From assembly GCA_037389465.1 (NCBI GenBank), contig JAZARR010000078.1:1302001-1366000 (forward strand): a stretch of DNA of 64,000 nt, written 5' to 3'. The notes beneath the pieces were generated by a model. It did not search any database. It saw only the letters and a program-made list of their open reading frames with translations, and was not told the origin of the DNA. The DNA is from Baylisascaris procyonis. Its lineage: Eukaryota > Nematoda > Chromadorea > Rhabditida > Ascarididae. Of this stretch, positions 36,501 to 49,121 are shown one piece after another. Position numbers and translations under genes: made by a program. Position 1 is the stretch's first letter; every line of letters starts with the position of its first letter.

Positions 36501-39500
36501 AATTGTTGGGCGAAGTATCTTACGGCTATCTGTTTCCACTCATTTGTGTTACGCTGCAGATCTGAATTAGATTCGCTTTTCCTTGGACGCTGTAATACCT
36601 CGAAGATTTCACGAATTCGAACAGGAAATGATGATTTGCAATGTTTAATTAATTTTCCCTTCTTTTCCACTTTCAAGCAGGTCGTTCATATTCTTGAACA
36701 AATAATTATTTATGCAAAATGCTTTAAATAGGAGTCTGTCTTCATTTAAATTACAAAACATATTGTGTTTTCATTCAGCTTTCTAAACTTAAGAGATAGA
36801 GTAAATGGAAATGGATGAGGTAAAGGTAGTAATGGGTGGAGTTGTTTGGAGGTCGGAGCCATATCTAGATGATTTCGTTTCCATAAAACTGCAAAAGTTA
36901 ATTCCTCATTACTAATACGTTTCTGCTTAAAAACTTAACTAGGTTTTTTTTTTAGATTTCCGCTATATGCACTCAAGTTAGAATATGGGAAATATTACTT
37001 GACAGATTAATTCCGCCCAATAAAATCTTTCACTCTGAAATGTATCTTGTTGCGAGCTCAGTGGTTATATTTAATGACTATTCTTATCTTCCTAAAGTGG
37101 CAAACTTGTAAAATATGCATGTAATTAAGACATATGATACGTAAAGAATAGAGAGAGCGAAAACAAAGAAAGGGACGCATTGAAGAGGAGATTTGTGGCA
37201 ACTATGAGCGATTTAGTTATCCGACTATCTGAAGAGTGTGGTAAGGGCACTTGACAATGTCAACAGTATTCGTGACAGTGCTCAACATTTAACTAGTTTT
37301 TAAAAATGCTTGTTCTGTTGAACATAGTTCGACTTGAGCAGTCGAACATCAATGTTTCGAATAGCATTGTTTGAAAAATAGTTCAACTACGACAGAAAGC
37401 GTTCATATAATGAATGCCTCAAATTAAGAGTAGATCGATTAATGTGCTCATCTATTGAATGCACTAATGAAGAGAGCCACTGATGATGCAATTTATTTGC
37501 ACACCTTTATTCGTTGCTCAATTCTTTCTTCATTTTTTTTCGCTTAACTTTAGGCTTTAAAGACCTTGTCGCTAAGAAAATAAAATAAAATAAATTGAAG
37601 GAGAACCTGTTCTTTGAAGGCTGATGTAGAGGTTGCTTGAACGCTACCGGCACATATGTGTACATCTTTGTGGTTGAATTTCGTGTTTGCGTCCTGTAAT
37701 TAAGGCTATAAAGCCGTAAAATACACGCAGAGCTATGAGAATCTCACATGTCCGTTTCAGAGGAATAGCCATTTTAGGCGAGCAGCGAAAGAATTTTCAA
37801 GATTTTTAAGTGCTAATAAGGGTCGTTTAGAGTTGGGCTGTGAGGAAGCGTAATAGAAGATCGGCAATACATGCGTTCTTTTTGCAATCTTTCTTTCAGT
37901 GCAGCAGGCGTGAAGATGTAAATTAGCGTAAGATTTATGATCCATTTCCACAAAAGATTCCGGTAATTGGTGACTTGATATTTGACGAGGTGGAAAAAGC
38001 AAATCGAGATTAGAAAAAACTAAGCAATGAAAAATTTTGATATCAATATGAGAAATACAAGGCAATTTAGTAAAAGTGGACGAATGATTCAACAAAGATT
38101 CGATAAGCTAAATTGTAGAGTATTTTTGCGAATCTCTTCGATGGCATAGGAGGAATGAAATTGCACAGACCCATTGCATAATCGGGTATCGACTATCTTA
38201 AGATGTGTATTTTTATTCCATTTGCTTGCAGTACATATCTTTTGCAATACTTGCATTTTTATTTTGTGTCTCGTTACCTTTTGCATGAAATTTGATAGCT
38301 GTGGTTACCCCGTTTAGTAAGCTAGTTCCGGTAGGGCCGCGGTGAACTTGCGCATAGATAGAAAAGCACACGAACTTTTACTGCCTTCCACGTATTGGTA
38401 ATGCGAAATCGAAGAATACAGCCGGCATCTCTAACACTTTGGACTAAAAATTTTGAGCTGAATAAGCGTATGGTGACGTCGGTTTCTAGGGTGCTGCATT
38501 CAACAGCTGCCGATCATTACGAAACTATATTTAAACCGATTGAATTGAAACACGTGAAGATATCAGGAGGGAACGGTATGCAGAGGCGAAAAAATCTTTG
38601 GGTCTGATGTGACCACAGGATTAAAACAACAGCATATGTGAACCAACAGCAGTCAGAACTTGCTTTCCTGTGGCATTTTTTTTTGGGGGGGGGGGATTAG
38701 AGAGGAAGCTCAGTAACTCTAAACACTGGTTTTGCCCACGACAGAATGTGAGATAACAAAGATATCTCATATGTCAGAAAAAAGTGAAAAGGTGAGGGTC
38801 TAACAGGTCGAGATAGTCAAACAAAAGCAGAAAGTACAGAGACCTTTGGAACAAACAACGCTTCGCCTTGATTGATAGACGTGCAAGGTGACTTTTATTG
38901 AGGTCACTTTGGCTTAGAGGAGGCGTTTACGTGATCTCGTGAGATAGATTGAGTTGTTTATTGCATCACGTGGTTGGTAGTCGTTAGAAAATATATTGAG
39001 TCATAACACAGAGGTAGTTTATGTTGTATTGTATAGATAAACGAGTTTAATGGGGTCTATACGACTACGCAATTTATAGAGACCATAAAAGACGTTGATG
39101 TCTTCATAAATTGTAATGATCACCTATACAAACGTTTTTCATAAACTACGCAGCCATTTGTACGTTCTATATGAGAGATCACACAAATAAACCTATACAA
39201 ACCAGTCCATTGCACAAACCTATGTGAGAGTTCAAGATGTGGTTTAATTATGATTAGTTGCTTCTAGGAGGGCACCCAAACAGTTTATGCGAACATCGGG
39301 CAACTATAGTCAAAAGCACATATATTGGATTCTTCAAGTTGCAGAAAGTTTTATTTTCAAACTAATCATTACTACGACTATTACCTATTTAACTAAAGGT
39401 GAGGGGATGCCATGATTTTTATAAACTCTGATTAATTTTTTATAATTGTAGAGCTGCAGATTTCCACTCGCAGTTGATGAACGAATGTTCTTTGCTCGCA

Positions 39501-40665
39501 ATGCAAATCAACACTATTAATTGCAAAAGCAGTGTATATTGGCGTATCACATCGTCTCAACAGTTGCGCTATTGGCGTCATCGACGCTTCGCATATGCCA
39601 CATCCAGATTTTTATCTTTAAAACAACGGCAGAAACCTTCGATCTTCTTTTTTTTTTTTTGCATAAATATCTGAACGGAAGCGGAGAGTTGAACTGTGCA
39701 TAATAGAATTAGTAATATGATTAATCGGTAGTCGAAATTAACAAAGTAAGCAACTATTCACACCTAAGTTGTAGAATAGTATAGTATAATTGAAATGGAA
39801 TAGTATAGATGAATATTTAGGGATGTACAAGTGAAAACCTTCGGCTGTAATGAGGAATTATCGGAAACACACATGCATCATTAACTCGCACATAAATTTC
39901 ACTTTTCGTTAAGGTGGTAATACTTTTTTTTTTCTGCGAGCGATTTCCATCTAATCCTACGAAGTGGCTGCGTTTTAAAAGACTCACCTCTGAATGACGG
40001 TCAGGAGATTCGCTGAATTGCGTAGCGGTAACCGGGCTCATTTCGACACTGTCCGTTGGGACATAAGTTGGCGCAAATGTCGTTTGCAGTATTTTGGTGT
40101 CGGGTACTAAGCTACGATTGTTCAATGACATTTGAGAGGAGTTAATCTCCTGTTCTGCACCCGGCACAGCAAGTCTATTCGATGTATGTGGCATATGTAT
40201 TGGCAATGTACGCTGAGCTGCACTGGTTGAGTTGGGCGCCGTGGTCACCATGATATGTTGACTGGCTGCCATCGAGGTCCCTCCTAGACTAGCACTCATT
40301 GATGCTGACATATGGAGACTAGACGAGTGAACCTCATGATTATGGCTCGGGGAAGAGGATCGATGCCTCGATGCAGAATCTCGAGGTGTATTTCGCCTGT
40401 CACTCGGAACTGATCTCTTCTTAGAGCTGGAGCCATGCCTGCGGTTCTCACTGTTTGTGTCACCACCGGCACTGTTGGTACTAATCGCACTTGGACGATG
40501 CTGCTTAGTTCCTGTGCTTGTCTTAGCGAACAACTCGAAAACCTCTTTCTTGGTGTCCGGTGGGGCGTTCTCATCTCCATCTTCGTCCTTTAGAGCGGCG
40601 CTGCTGCCGAAATGTGAGACCCGACGAGTGCTTAATCGATTCCACACACGACCGAGCTTATCCAT
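30560..40665 (-). CDS. SBK-type protein kinase with HRN catalytic loop
   Basis: Nine exons, all phases agreeing, 554 residues: 40665-39988, 36589-36524, 36254-36156, 35041-34943, 34143-33975, 32705-32572, 32052-31902, 31236-31059, 30650-30560 (TAA). Residues 1-280 are a Ser/Thr-rich, basic, probably disordered region. The kinase domain follows: Gly loop LGTGRFGSIKLA (282-293), Lys-305 in IALKFF, SPHPNII (C-helix to beta-4), VHRNLKAENVL (397-407), DFG at 420-422, APE at 442-444, DIWAIGIIFYYCLKGRFPW (460 on), and Arg in DRWSAKDV near the end. The order, LSPHPNI, ENVLIFDS and APELC match the SBK (SH3-domain-binding kinase) family of Ser/Thr kinases. The catalytic HRD aspartate is Asn-400 (codon AAC), so activity may be lost or altered, although Lys-305, Asn-405 and the DFG Asp are kept. 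An acceptor (TTTCCAG) lies at 40700; the frame between it and the ATG is open, so either a leader or one more coding exon may join there. It could instead end differently if GTACCT at 30577 is used as donor. Confidence 0.85.
31523..31536 (+). repeat. Poly-G tract, 14 G
   Basis: Uninterrupted G run in an intron of the minus-strand kinase gene; poly-C in its transcript. Confidence 0.95.
32617..32619 (-). other. Catalytic-loop Asp-to-Asn position
   Basis: On the minus strand CAC AGA AAC TTA AAG reads H-R-N-L-K. The AAC codon takes the place of the invariant aspartate that positions the substrate hydroxyl in active kinases. The neighbouring Lys (HRxxK) and the Asn five residues on, which binds metal, are intact. 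Confidence 0.85.
33223..33387 (+). CDS. Isolated plus-strand exon inside kinase intron
   Basis: A 55-codon open stretch bounded by a strong acceptor (TTTTTCCTTGCAG) and a donor (TTCAG/GTGGCA), phase 0 on both sides. The frame encodes a mixed helical sequence (LKHFKDFLTEACLVLETL) ending in KDFFTVQ. Nothing comparable is open on the minus strand. Possible partners on the plus strand are 33110-33157 (SPHSSDTSKDVADS) and a terminal piece near 34548-34631 (ETDRLESGCEQNS...ADF), but phases do not close the chain. If real, it is a gene nested antisense in the kinase gene. No family recognised. Confidence 0.3.
38685..38695 (+). repeat. Poly-T/poly-G junction, 11 G
   Basis: Nine T directly followed by 11 G, in the largest intron of the kinase gene. 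Confidence 0.95.
39988..40665 (-). CDS. Long first coding exon of the SBK-type kinase
   Basis: A 226-codon exon, by far the longest of this gene. The start at 40665 (MDKLGRVWNRLSTRR) has a short amphipathic basic helix. After it come poly-Ser/Arg/His segments (RHGSSSKKRSVPSDRR), Met/Ser/Ala runs and Thr/Pro-rich stretches typical of disordered, phosphorylated regions. It ends in DRHSE at donor GAG/GTGAGT, phase 0, matching the next exon at 36589. The frame remains open upstream of the ATG for 35 bases to an acceptor at 40700. Confidence 0.75.
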
Positions 40666-42241
40666 AATGAGTCTGGGTAGGAAGCCTTTGAAAATGCCTC
40701 CTGGAAACGTAAGGTCGCAGCAAGAATGCTATCTGCCAGATCCCCACTAACAAGAGGATACAACGATAACTATCTTCTGTCACCGCTTTGTATGCATTCG
40801 AGTTCGACGTCTGTCAAAGTTTAACGCTTATATTTTTGGAAAGCACAGCAAAAAAGTTTTAAATGGGCGAGTTTACTGCAGGCAGCCCAAAATAAATCTC
40901 GAGGGGCTGACAAACATCAAAATTTTTCTCTTTTTTTTGCTTTCGATAAGTGGGATTCACGTTGCCGTTTGTTTCCAGCTGCCAATTAAAGGCTTGGTGG
41001 AGGCGAGAGTCATAAAATCATTCTAGCAAATAATCTCCACATTCAAATGCTTCTAATCGCACCATCGGATAGCAATGTTGAGTATATCCTCCTCATGAAT
41101 AGTTGATCGCCGCAGTAAAGTTTTACACTGCAGATCCTTGCGTATGGAATAGTCCCTCTCTGCCTGCACACAGTCACCGGGTCGCTTCCATGACCATTAG
41201 CATTTCTGTCGCACACGCGAATGCTTCATTTCCATGTCCGCAAAGACACTAGATTCGTTGCATTCGCAACGAATATGAGGTAAAAATCCAGCTTGTTCAG
41301 ATGCAACAGAAGTGGGGTCAAGGAACTGAAGTGAAAGCTATGAAGTAATGGGGAAGCGTTAAATGAGCAATCCTCGAGAAAAGAACCAACAAAGTGAGAT
41401 GGCGAATGAAATCGAGTGTATGTCGAGCTAAGGCTAGTGGAGCAGCGCAAGAGAAACACAAAGCAACAGCCGTGCGGTAGATTATTTTCCTAAATTTTCT
41501 AGCTCAGCCCTCTCTTAAAGCCGTTGTATATATGCGTGTAATACTTGCTTGCTTGTGTATATGTACTAACTGAGTGTGGTGTGGTGCGTAACTGAGTGTT
41601 AGGTTTAAGCTCATTGAACGTCTGAAGTATGTGCGTGTGGCATTAGCACTTGCTTGTACACATCGAGGGCAGTCTTAGGGTAAAAGAGGATAACTTGAAC
41701 CTATTCCTCATTGCCGATGCATTCACCTTTCATTCGATCGGGTTTGTTGCATTAACGAAAACAGTCACCACTTCCTATACTTATATTCTCTGGAACAGTC
41801 GATGAGTTTGAATGGTTGTGTTGGAATGTGTTGAAATACTCTCAGCAATTATGAGAAAGCCGCCACAAATAGGGTTCAATGAAACTTACACTATAGTATT
41901 ATCACCGTGATTTTGAACACGCCAATCTCAACCTTAACAGTGACAAGAATTTTTATTGCTAGCGGGTGTGCGCTCATTACGAATTTTCTAACGAGCTAAG
42001 TAAACGAACTCAATGCACCATCTGAGATCTGATGCAACTGAAGCGATAGAAATTTCATTCAGACTTCATGCGGTAGAGAACCAACGATGACGTTAGTTCG
42101 TTTCAGAGGATAAGGTGACTTTAGCTGATAGCTCAAGTCAGAGGAGGGATGCTGAAGCGATTGCTTCCGATCTCATTTTCACCTTAGGATGGAAACATTA
42201 TTGCTGCCGAATTTATCTCCCTTTGAGGGAACGGTGAGTGA

Positions 42242-42254
42242 GGGGGGGGGGGGG
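42242..42254 (+). repeat. Poly-G tract, 13 G
   Basis: Uninterrupted G run followed by AAGGGAGG, so locally polypurine. Confidence 0.95.
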
Positions 42255-45200
42255 AAGGGAGGCTGGATGACAAAAAGATGAACTCAATTCGCCAAAAATA
42301 CGTTGGAGTTGACTTTCACAATTTTTGAGGCATTTAGTAATCGCCTTTGTATTCGGAGATTTTCCGATTCATTGGCTTCAATATGGTGTATAATATATTC
42401 CACCACTGTGGTGATTTAGTTTTTGCGGCGATTTTTAATGTCACTTTTTGGGAATTAAGAGAGATTTGAAGCCAATGCTGCCTTTATGCGCTAAAGTGAC
42501 ACGATTGTACTGATTCACGAAAACTTCAAAATTTGAGCAAAAATACTGAATCGCTACAATTCACCTTCTGATGGAAGTGTTTAATTTGCGATGTGTTGAG
42601 AGAAGAAGAAAGGTCGATGGTAGCATTTCGGCCGTTCGTGCGAACTTTTTTCTTCGGAAAACCATAAATTTTATGCTAGTACGTCATTCGCTTTAAGCAA
42701 CATATCGACTACACCAGTATGCCGCATCAGTTTGTTGCAAATTGAAAGAAAGAGACTGAGTTGATTTTCTTCGCTATAACGTAGTAATGAAATTATTGCG
42801 GAGGTTCATTTAAGTCGTCGATATTAACTGCTCAGACGGTTTGCAATGCCATCTTGCCTCATTCTAATAAGAAAAAAAAAAACTAATTACTATCATTGAC
42901 GTTATCGCTAAGTCTTCTAGTTTTCCGTCAGTTGGTTGCCATGTGAAAATGTTTTTATTGCCCTTTCTGACTCCATCTTTTTGTTTTTCGAGAAATGAGA
43001 AGGTGGGGGCGGGAGATGATTGCAGGTGAAATATGACAGAAAAAACAATGACGAAAATTATCTAAGATATTAAACTGATCACAGAACTTCCCCCGGGATT
43101 TCACATATAGGATTTTCTTTTGTTTGCGTTATTGCTTAAACAGAGAGTTTAATGGACTATTGCAAAAAAGTCTCTAAATATAATAATACAGTCTCAATAA
43201 TATCACTCAGACGCACCACCTAAGCGGATAAGAAACATTTACTTTTTCGAGAGTGCACCTTCCAAGTGCCTTCCGATAGATCCACTACATAGTTGCTGAA
43301 GTGAAAAGGTGATCATCAATGCTGTCATATAGTACGAATGTGGGGAGATGTAACGCAGTGAAAGGGTGCATATATACCACTTATTGTACAGGTGTATCTA
43401 GAAAGCGCTAAACAAAAAACTCGGAAATATACATATCCATGCTATTAGAAGTTAGGCATCAAAAAAGAAAAATGGAAGTTATTCCCATAACCGAACTTAT
43501 TTCTTATATTTCTTATATAACTTTGAACATTTTTCTGACGAAGTTTGAAGGTGTTATCATGCTCATATACGCGAATATGTTGGTATTTTCATTCATTTCT
43601 TCCCTTTGCCTACATTCTTATTGATGCTCATTCAATCCTGTTGTCTATATCCGAAGGAATCATCACCATCAGGCCTTTGTTTAGGCTTCTTTTCCTACTT
43701 ATGCATTCAGTTCCAGTTTTCAATTCTGATCTTAAGAACAAGCGTCTTACACTTAAGGTGACAAATAAAGCTCTTTAGAAGAAACTCAACGCTATTACCT
43801 CAAAGTTCCCATAATGTTACACTAAATGTCGTCAAGTTCACCAGCAAGAAATAGGAAGCGCAAGCGATCTAATAGCATTTTAAATATGTGACAACGAAGA
43901 ATATAGTTGTGAAGTGCTGTATGCTTTTCAATGATATTTTTATCAAGTCTTGTTTCATTTTACAGCTTGAGGATCTTGTACTATCAGTGGCTTTTTTTCT
44001 GATGGCAATGATTGAAGTGATGAGAGATGGATTGGTAGAGGTTGTATCGAATTTTTAGGCTTTAGTTGAGAAATGTTTACTAAGGGGGGTACCTACTCGA
44101 TGAATTTTGCTTCCCATTTCATCTTATATCCTCTCAAAGCATATACACAGCAAGATGATCAATAAAGTATAGATAAGAGTTTCCACTAGTTCTATGAGAA
44201 TTATCAGAAAATTTCTGCTGAAGATATCGAACTCCTGAAATGCGAAAATCTGCTAATCAAACGTAATGATTACTTATGATGTCATATTCACTTATGGCGT
44301 CATAAGTTATAGCAACGAATTGAAACAGTCGAATTAGAATGTACTCATTTATCGTCAACAATTTTCCATAGAAATTCCTCATGTATATCCTAATTGCTTG
44401 TACATCATGCACGTATATTAACTTAGCTGCCTCGTTAAGTATAATTACGATGGAAGAAAAATTGTCTGAAAATATCACCCCTCTCCCCTATAATTTATAC
44501 TGAGGCGATTTTCAACAAGCCATCATCACCGTAAAAAAGCGCTACGTTATCACGGCAAAACAAAAAACGATTGTAGAACACTCTGTTACATGATTAACAG
44601 ACTGATATTCACCTAAATTAATAGGGTCTTGCGTTTTGTAATTTTTCGTAAATATTTATTGGCCAAATAATTCATCTTTTCCAGTCCTTCTGGCCATTAA
44701 AGTTTTCATTGTACGACTGCTTATTAGATTGTCATCTGGAGAGAAATGCCCTGTTAATTTGGTCGGTTTCCTCATCACTTGTTTTAATTAAAGACTCAAT
44801 ATCCCTCTCGTTCAAAGTTCTCAGAATCTTTTGCCTCAAAAAAAGCTTAGAGAAAATAGACGTTTCAAATTCTCGTCTCCTATATGGTGGACGTCAAATG
44901 AATGCGCTCCGAGAAAATTAATAAAATCCCCCCGATCTGTGATCCAATAATTCTAAATTTTTAGTGCCTCTTCCTATCGAAATTTAAAATTCTAAAATGG
45001 CTCTGAAATTATTTGCTGGCTTTTGGCGTCAATCATGCGGCAATTCTAAGCCTCATTTAACTGCTCTCATATTATTGCTCTACCCCTTAAGGGATTATTT
45101 CACACAGTATCACGACGATAACATTCAAATAGAGACGACACCATTAGGCCAAAAGGGAATGACATTGTTAGGCCAACAATTTATGACACAGTTTATATCA

Positions 45201-46047
45201 ATGTGAGCTTTTGATTATAATGCTCAATTTCTTTGAATAGTTTCTTGCTTCATTCGTTAAGGTTTAGAACTTGCTTTGAGATAAGTTTTATCTTTTCTTT
45301 TGCTTTATTTAACGATAGTTTTTGCTCTAACTATTTCGCAGCGCTTATCTAAGTGCGCGTCAGTCATGCAAATCACATTTTCGAACGAATAGAAAATAAT
45401 ACCATTGAAAAAGGTCATATCTTTCGTATATTTCAATAGATTCCTCTTAAAAATATTTAAAGAAATCCATAATATTCATCGAGATTTTATCCTAATATAC
45501 CTCATGCATAAGCATATGATTAAATATAGAGGAAAATTAGTTAGTTTCCGTGATATGAATGCAGTAAGCGTTCTAAATGACAGGTGCACAACGTTGTTAG
45601 ATCTATTGATATTAGCCGCTTTAAACCAGGTGTGGTAAATTCGATTCCCAACTTCTCTTGCAACATTTTTTGAAAAAATTTTCAGAAAATCTTTTATGGA
45701 AGCTATAAGCGACTAGCGAAAACGCATGAAAGCGTCTAAACAGAATCGAGATGACAGCCAATAGTTTTTAAATCGATTGGAAGTCGTTTATTTATCTATT
45801 CAACTAATTGCGAGTATCTCAGACATTTAGACGCGAAAAAACTCTTCAAACAATTGTTTGATGAAATAGGATCGTGCAGACGCATTCATATTTGTAGCTA
45901 TGTTGCAGCATCAACACATCAAATAATTGTAGTAAAGTAGAAATCGCTGTTTGCCAGCAGTGATTCTGATCGAATAGATACACAAGAGGAATAGATACAC
46001 AACCGTCGAAATGTAGGAAAATTGAAGCAAAGGAGGAGGCGGGAGGC

Positions 46048-46056
46048 GGGGGGGGG
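46048..46056 (+). repeat. G-rich tract with 9-G run
   Basis: GGAGGAGGCGGGAGGC precedes a run of 9 G. Five G groups lie within 30 bases, which is G-quadruplex-compatible. Confidence 0.9.
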
Positions 46057-46254
46057 TGTAATTCTTATGCACTTCAACTATGCTCTTATTTCTGAAGTAT
46101 ACGTATGAATATGTAACTGCTAATGCATTGAATAAGACGTAAGGAAGCATAAATTGTGATGAGGGAAGGAGGTTGAATTTAAGCAATTTCTGAAGTTTGA
46201 GTCATCATTCTGCCCTTCAAGATATAATTGTATACTGACCATATCCTCACTCAC

Positions 46255-46339
46255 AGTGCTATTGAGCGTAAACTGGCCGTAACTATTTGTAAGAGCCTCT
46301 TGACCAGATGTCGCATATTTCATATGGTCACTATACGTT
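46255..46339 (-). CDS. Isolated exon, extracellular-like
   Basis: A 28-codon open piece with acceptor ACACTGCAG and donor AGCACT/GTGAGT. The residues GQEALTNSYGQFTLNST resemble the turn-strand segment of beta-sandwich domains, such as the transthyretin-like family of nematodes (alternating T/S-x-G-x-F-x-L). No partner exons found nearby, so this is weak. Confidence 0.2.
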
Positions 46340-48018
46340 CTGCAGTGTTATTTTTGCACGCAACATAAATCTTGCAACTCTTTTAACAGTTCCTTCGTTC
46401 ATGAACAAGCTAATTAATGCTGTTAGTATAGCGCTTTTGCACTGTTATGCTAATAGAGTGCTGATAGAAATAGAGGAATTCAACCAATACAGAAAGACTG
46501 TATACTGCACTTCATTCGATAGGAATGAGTGTTCTAAACTGAACGGAAGCAGAATAGCACCTCATTAGCAATACGCTTCGTTTATAATGTGGATAGGGCT
46601 TTGTTGCTGGGAGGGGGAGGGGGCTAGAGATTTGATTTGCTTTCGTCCGAAGTTTGAACAAGAGTTTACTATAAGAATAAGTGAAAATAAGCCTTCCAAA
46701 AAAGTGCTCGATCTTGCATAGATACGATCGCAACAACGAATTATGAACAAATTTTCGATTTAGTTCATGCCATGCTGCCGAGGAGGGGACTATTAAGGAG
46801 GGGATTTTACTAATCGTTGACTAAATTATGGGTGGTAGCGGTTCAGTGTTATAGAGTGCACAAAATAAGCTTTGCTTTATGCTGGGAACTATACGTGTAT
46901 CGGCTATCATCACGATCCGATTCAGCTGACACCTATAGCGGAAATGAAGTTTTAAGATATCTATAAAGTTACTGCCAGCAAACATTTCCCATATTCACAA
47001 CAGTAACGCTTCAACCATTATCTATGAACTTGTTTACTTTACTTAATAACTATAAGAAACATTGGAAATGAATTTAAAATTGAATAGCATATCATTACTC
47101 TTATATCTCAACTACAAGTAACCCATTGCTATTGCTTGCCTATATGCTGACCAATTTAAATAAGGTTAGCATTATCGTTATCTGATCGAAATTGATCGGA
47201 ATTACTTGTTTACTTTTTAGCAATGAAAATAGCTTCGAATAAATGCAGTGATCTTTTTCTTTTTCACAGAGTAAAACAACTTTAAAAACATAAAATATTG
47301 TTGGATTTTTTTCTCACTCAACTCATTTTTGAATCTTTTTTATTTTTACGAATATCTCAACAGAGTTGAACGATATAAAACGATAATCAGCTAGTAATAA
47401 ATGATATCTTCAGTTGATTTTTCGCTCTTAAATTGTTTTACTTAATCATTTATTCAATAAATAAAATCAACAACATTCATAAATAAGCATCGCTTTATCT
47501 AACCTTGAAGGAGATTGATTTTTTAATTGGTGTCATATATTGTTCATACTCACATCGCGATGGATTATTGCGTGCCCTATCGATCTGTAATCAGTTTTTC
47601 AAATTTTTCTACCGCTAGAACACAATTTTGCACTCATGAAAAAAAAGAGATTAATTTAGCAGGAAATAGATGAAATATTTGAAGCGTTGCTCTTAACTTG
47701 CTATTGAGAGGAAAGGAATTACAAAGAATCTTATATCTGTCAAAATTTTAACGATGAAATTTTGAGTTTTCGAAGTAAATTTGTTGAACTAATGGAAAAG
47801 TCCTCATATATTTCGCGCTACTTTTTTATAGATAAATGCAATTTAGTTCTTTTTGTTTTATATATTTAAATGCAAATAAAAACCTGTGAATAATCTCGAG
47901 TAGTCGAGTTTTTTAAAATGTCAAGTTACTATTTTGGAAACGGTGAGCATAAAGTATGGAAAATGATTACATGAAAGGTTGCAGTAGTTACCCCGCTTGG
48001 TAGTTAAGCGCTGGGTGT
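46340..48018. other. Spacer, no gene recognised
   Basis: AT-rich sequence without splice-supported frames. A short G-rich block (GGGAGGGGGAGGGGGC near 46608) could form a quadruplex. Confidence 0.35.
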
Positions 48019-49089
48019 CTAGAATCGCTGGATATTTAAAATATAAGAAGATAAGAAATAGCCGTAATGAAATCCTGCTGAAGATTTTAGAACATTGTTA
48101 ACCTCGTTTAAAAAGAAAATCCTAATCACCTTTAAATTGGTCTTTAGACTGGATTTGAGCGAGGTGCTCTTGGCAAGTTTAGCGTGTTGAGTGCCGTTTT
48201 GCCAATATTCATCGATTTTTTGCCCATCGCATACGTTTTTGTTTTGAAAGAAGTACTGTTGCAGTTCATGTTGTCCAGAAATATAAATGCCTGATGCATG
48301 ACTTTGTGGGACGTATTTCATCGGCGCAGGGAGTCCCGATCGAGGGCTCATATCGATGTGAGTACGTGGCCTGTGCCACTCCTGTACATCTTGTCGACAA
48401 TGTTGAGCAGATCTGGACAAGCGGTTACTGCTTTTACACATTGTCGATAGGAAAATAGAATTTATCGGGCCTTTTGAATAGGAATTTAATTGAAGAAAGA
48501 GTGCAGATAACACGGTAGCAAAGTTTTCATTCACCAAGGTTAATCTAGGTGAGTGACTTGACGTCGAAATATTTGCGATCGGCTTGGGTAGTACGGAGCT
48601 TCGTTTTAATATCCCCTTTGAAATAGCAATTGTCGTTTGCAGAATGTTCTCAGCTGCGTCAACGTCGCGTGTACAACTTTCTAAAAGAAATGCAGCAATC
48701 TTCGCCTTTGTCGATTGAGAGCCTTCCTCACCAATATTTACCAATAAAGACACATTTTCGACATCACATTCAGCCCTCTTTCGGCTATTAGCATAAGCTA
48801 TTCTCGACTCTCGAGTCAAAGTGCCTCCATATACTTTAGCGGTCGTAGCTGAGGCTGGAAATCCCCTTGAGCACACAGCAGGCGCGTCTATATCGAATAT
48901 CGCAGCGATCACCGTTGGAGCACTATTGTGCGTTGACCTTAAGTCGCCAAGCTGGTTCACATTGACCAGATTGACTTGCAGCCAGTGCGCTGTGCTTATC
49001 GTCGAAGTGAACAATTCAGACGAGCAAGGGAACTTGTACTGGTGACGTATGGCCTCATCTCGTACTTGAGCACTTGTGCTGCGTCGCAT
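48019..49089 (-). CDS. Unidentified protein, long exon
   Basis: The open frame runs from an acceptor (AAAACAG at 49121) through Met at 49089 to a donor (TTTAAAG/GTGATT) after 48130, or on to a TAG at 48019. From Met it encodes about 320 residues to the donor, or 356 to the stop. The N-terminus is basic (MRRSTSAQVRDEAIRHQYK). There follow a mixed region with several Cys, a conserved-looking stretch (ENVSLLVNIGEEGSQSTKAK), a Ser/Pro/Lys-rich part, and a His/Gln-rich part (SGQHELQQYFFQNKN). Codon use looks coding throughout and the length is unlikely by chance. No signal peptide, membrane span or recognised domain. It lies 7.4 kb upstream of the kinase on the same strand; joining it to the kinase would need an additional exon to fix the phase, so they are kept apart. 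Confidence 0.6.
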   Translation of the reverse strand: MRRSTSAQVRDEAIRHQYKFPCSSELFTSTISTAHWLQVNLVNVNQLGDLRSTHNSAPTVIAAIFDIDAPAVCSRGFPASATTAKVYGGTLTRESRIAYANSRKRAECDVENVSLLVNIGEEGSQSTKAKIAAFLLESCTRDVDAAENILQTTIAISKGILKRSSVLPKPIANISTSSHSPRLTLVNENFATVLSALFLQLNSYSKGPINSIFLSTMCKSSNRLSRSAQHCRQDVQEWHRPRTHIDMSPRSGLPAPMKYVPQSHASGIYISGQHELQQYFFQNKNVCDGQKIDEYWQNGTQHAKLAKSTSLKSSLKTNLKVIRIFFLNEVNNVLKSSAGFHYGYFLSSYILNIQRF

Positions 49090-49121
49090 TCGAGCAAACT
49101 TTTTTGCAAGTTCGCGCACTG

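Larger units (their letters stand above)
40700..46254. other. Intergenic region, no gene recognised
   Basis: About 5.5 kb upstream of the kinase start. The first 0.6 kb is GC-richer and may hold the promoter, but no defined element is seen. Poly-G at 42242-42254. ORFs at 43439-43778, 44997-45206 and 45405-45638 are AT-rich, hydrophobic, lack splice support and are not called. Confidence 0.35.

Noticed and set aside
38401..38607. 68-codon plus-strand ORF in the large kinase intron
   Set aside because: Starts with ATG and looks mildly coding, but there is no splice, promoter or partner support; kept only as a possibility.
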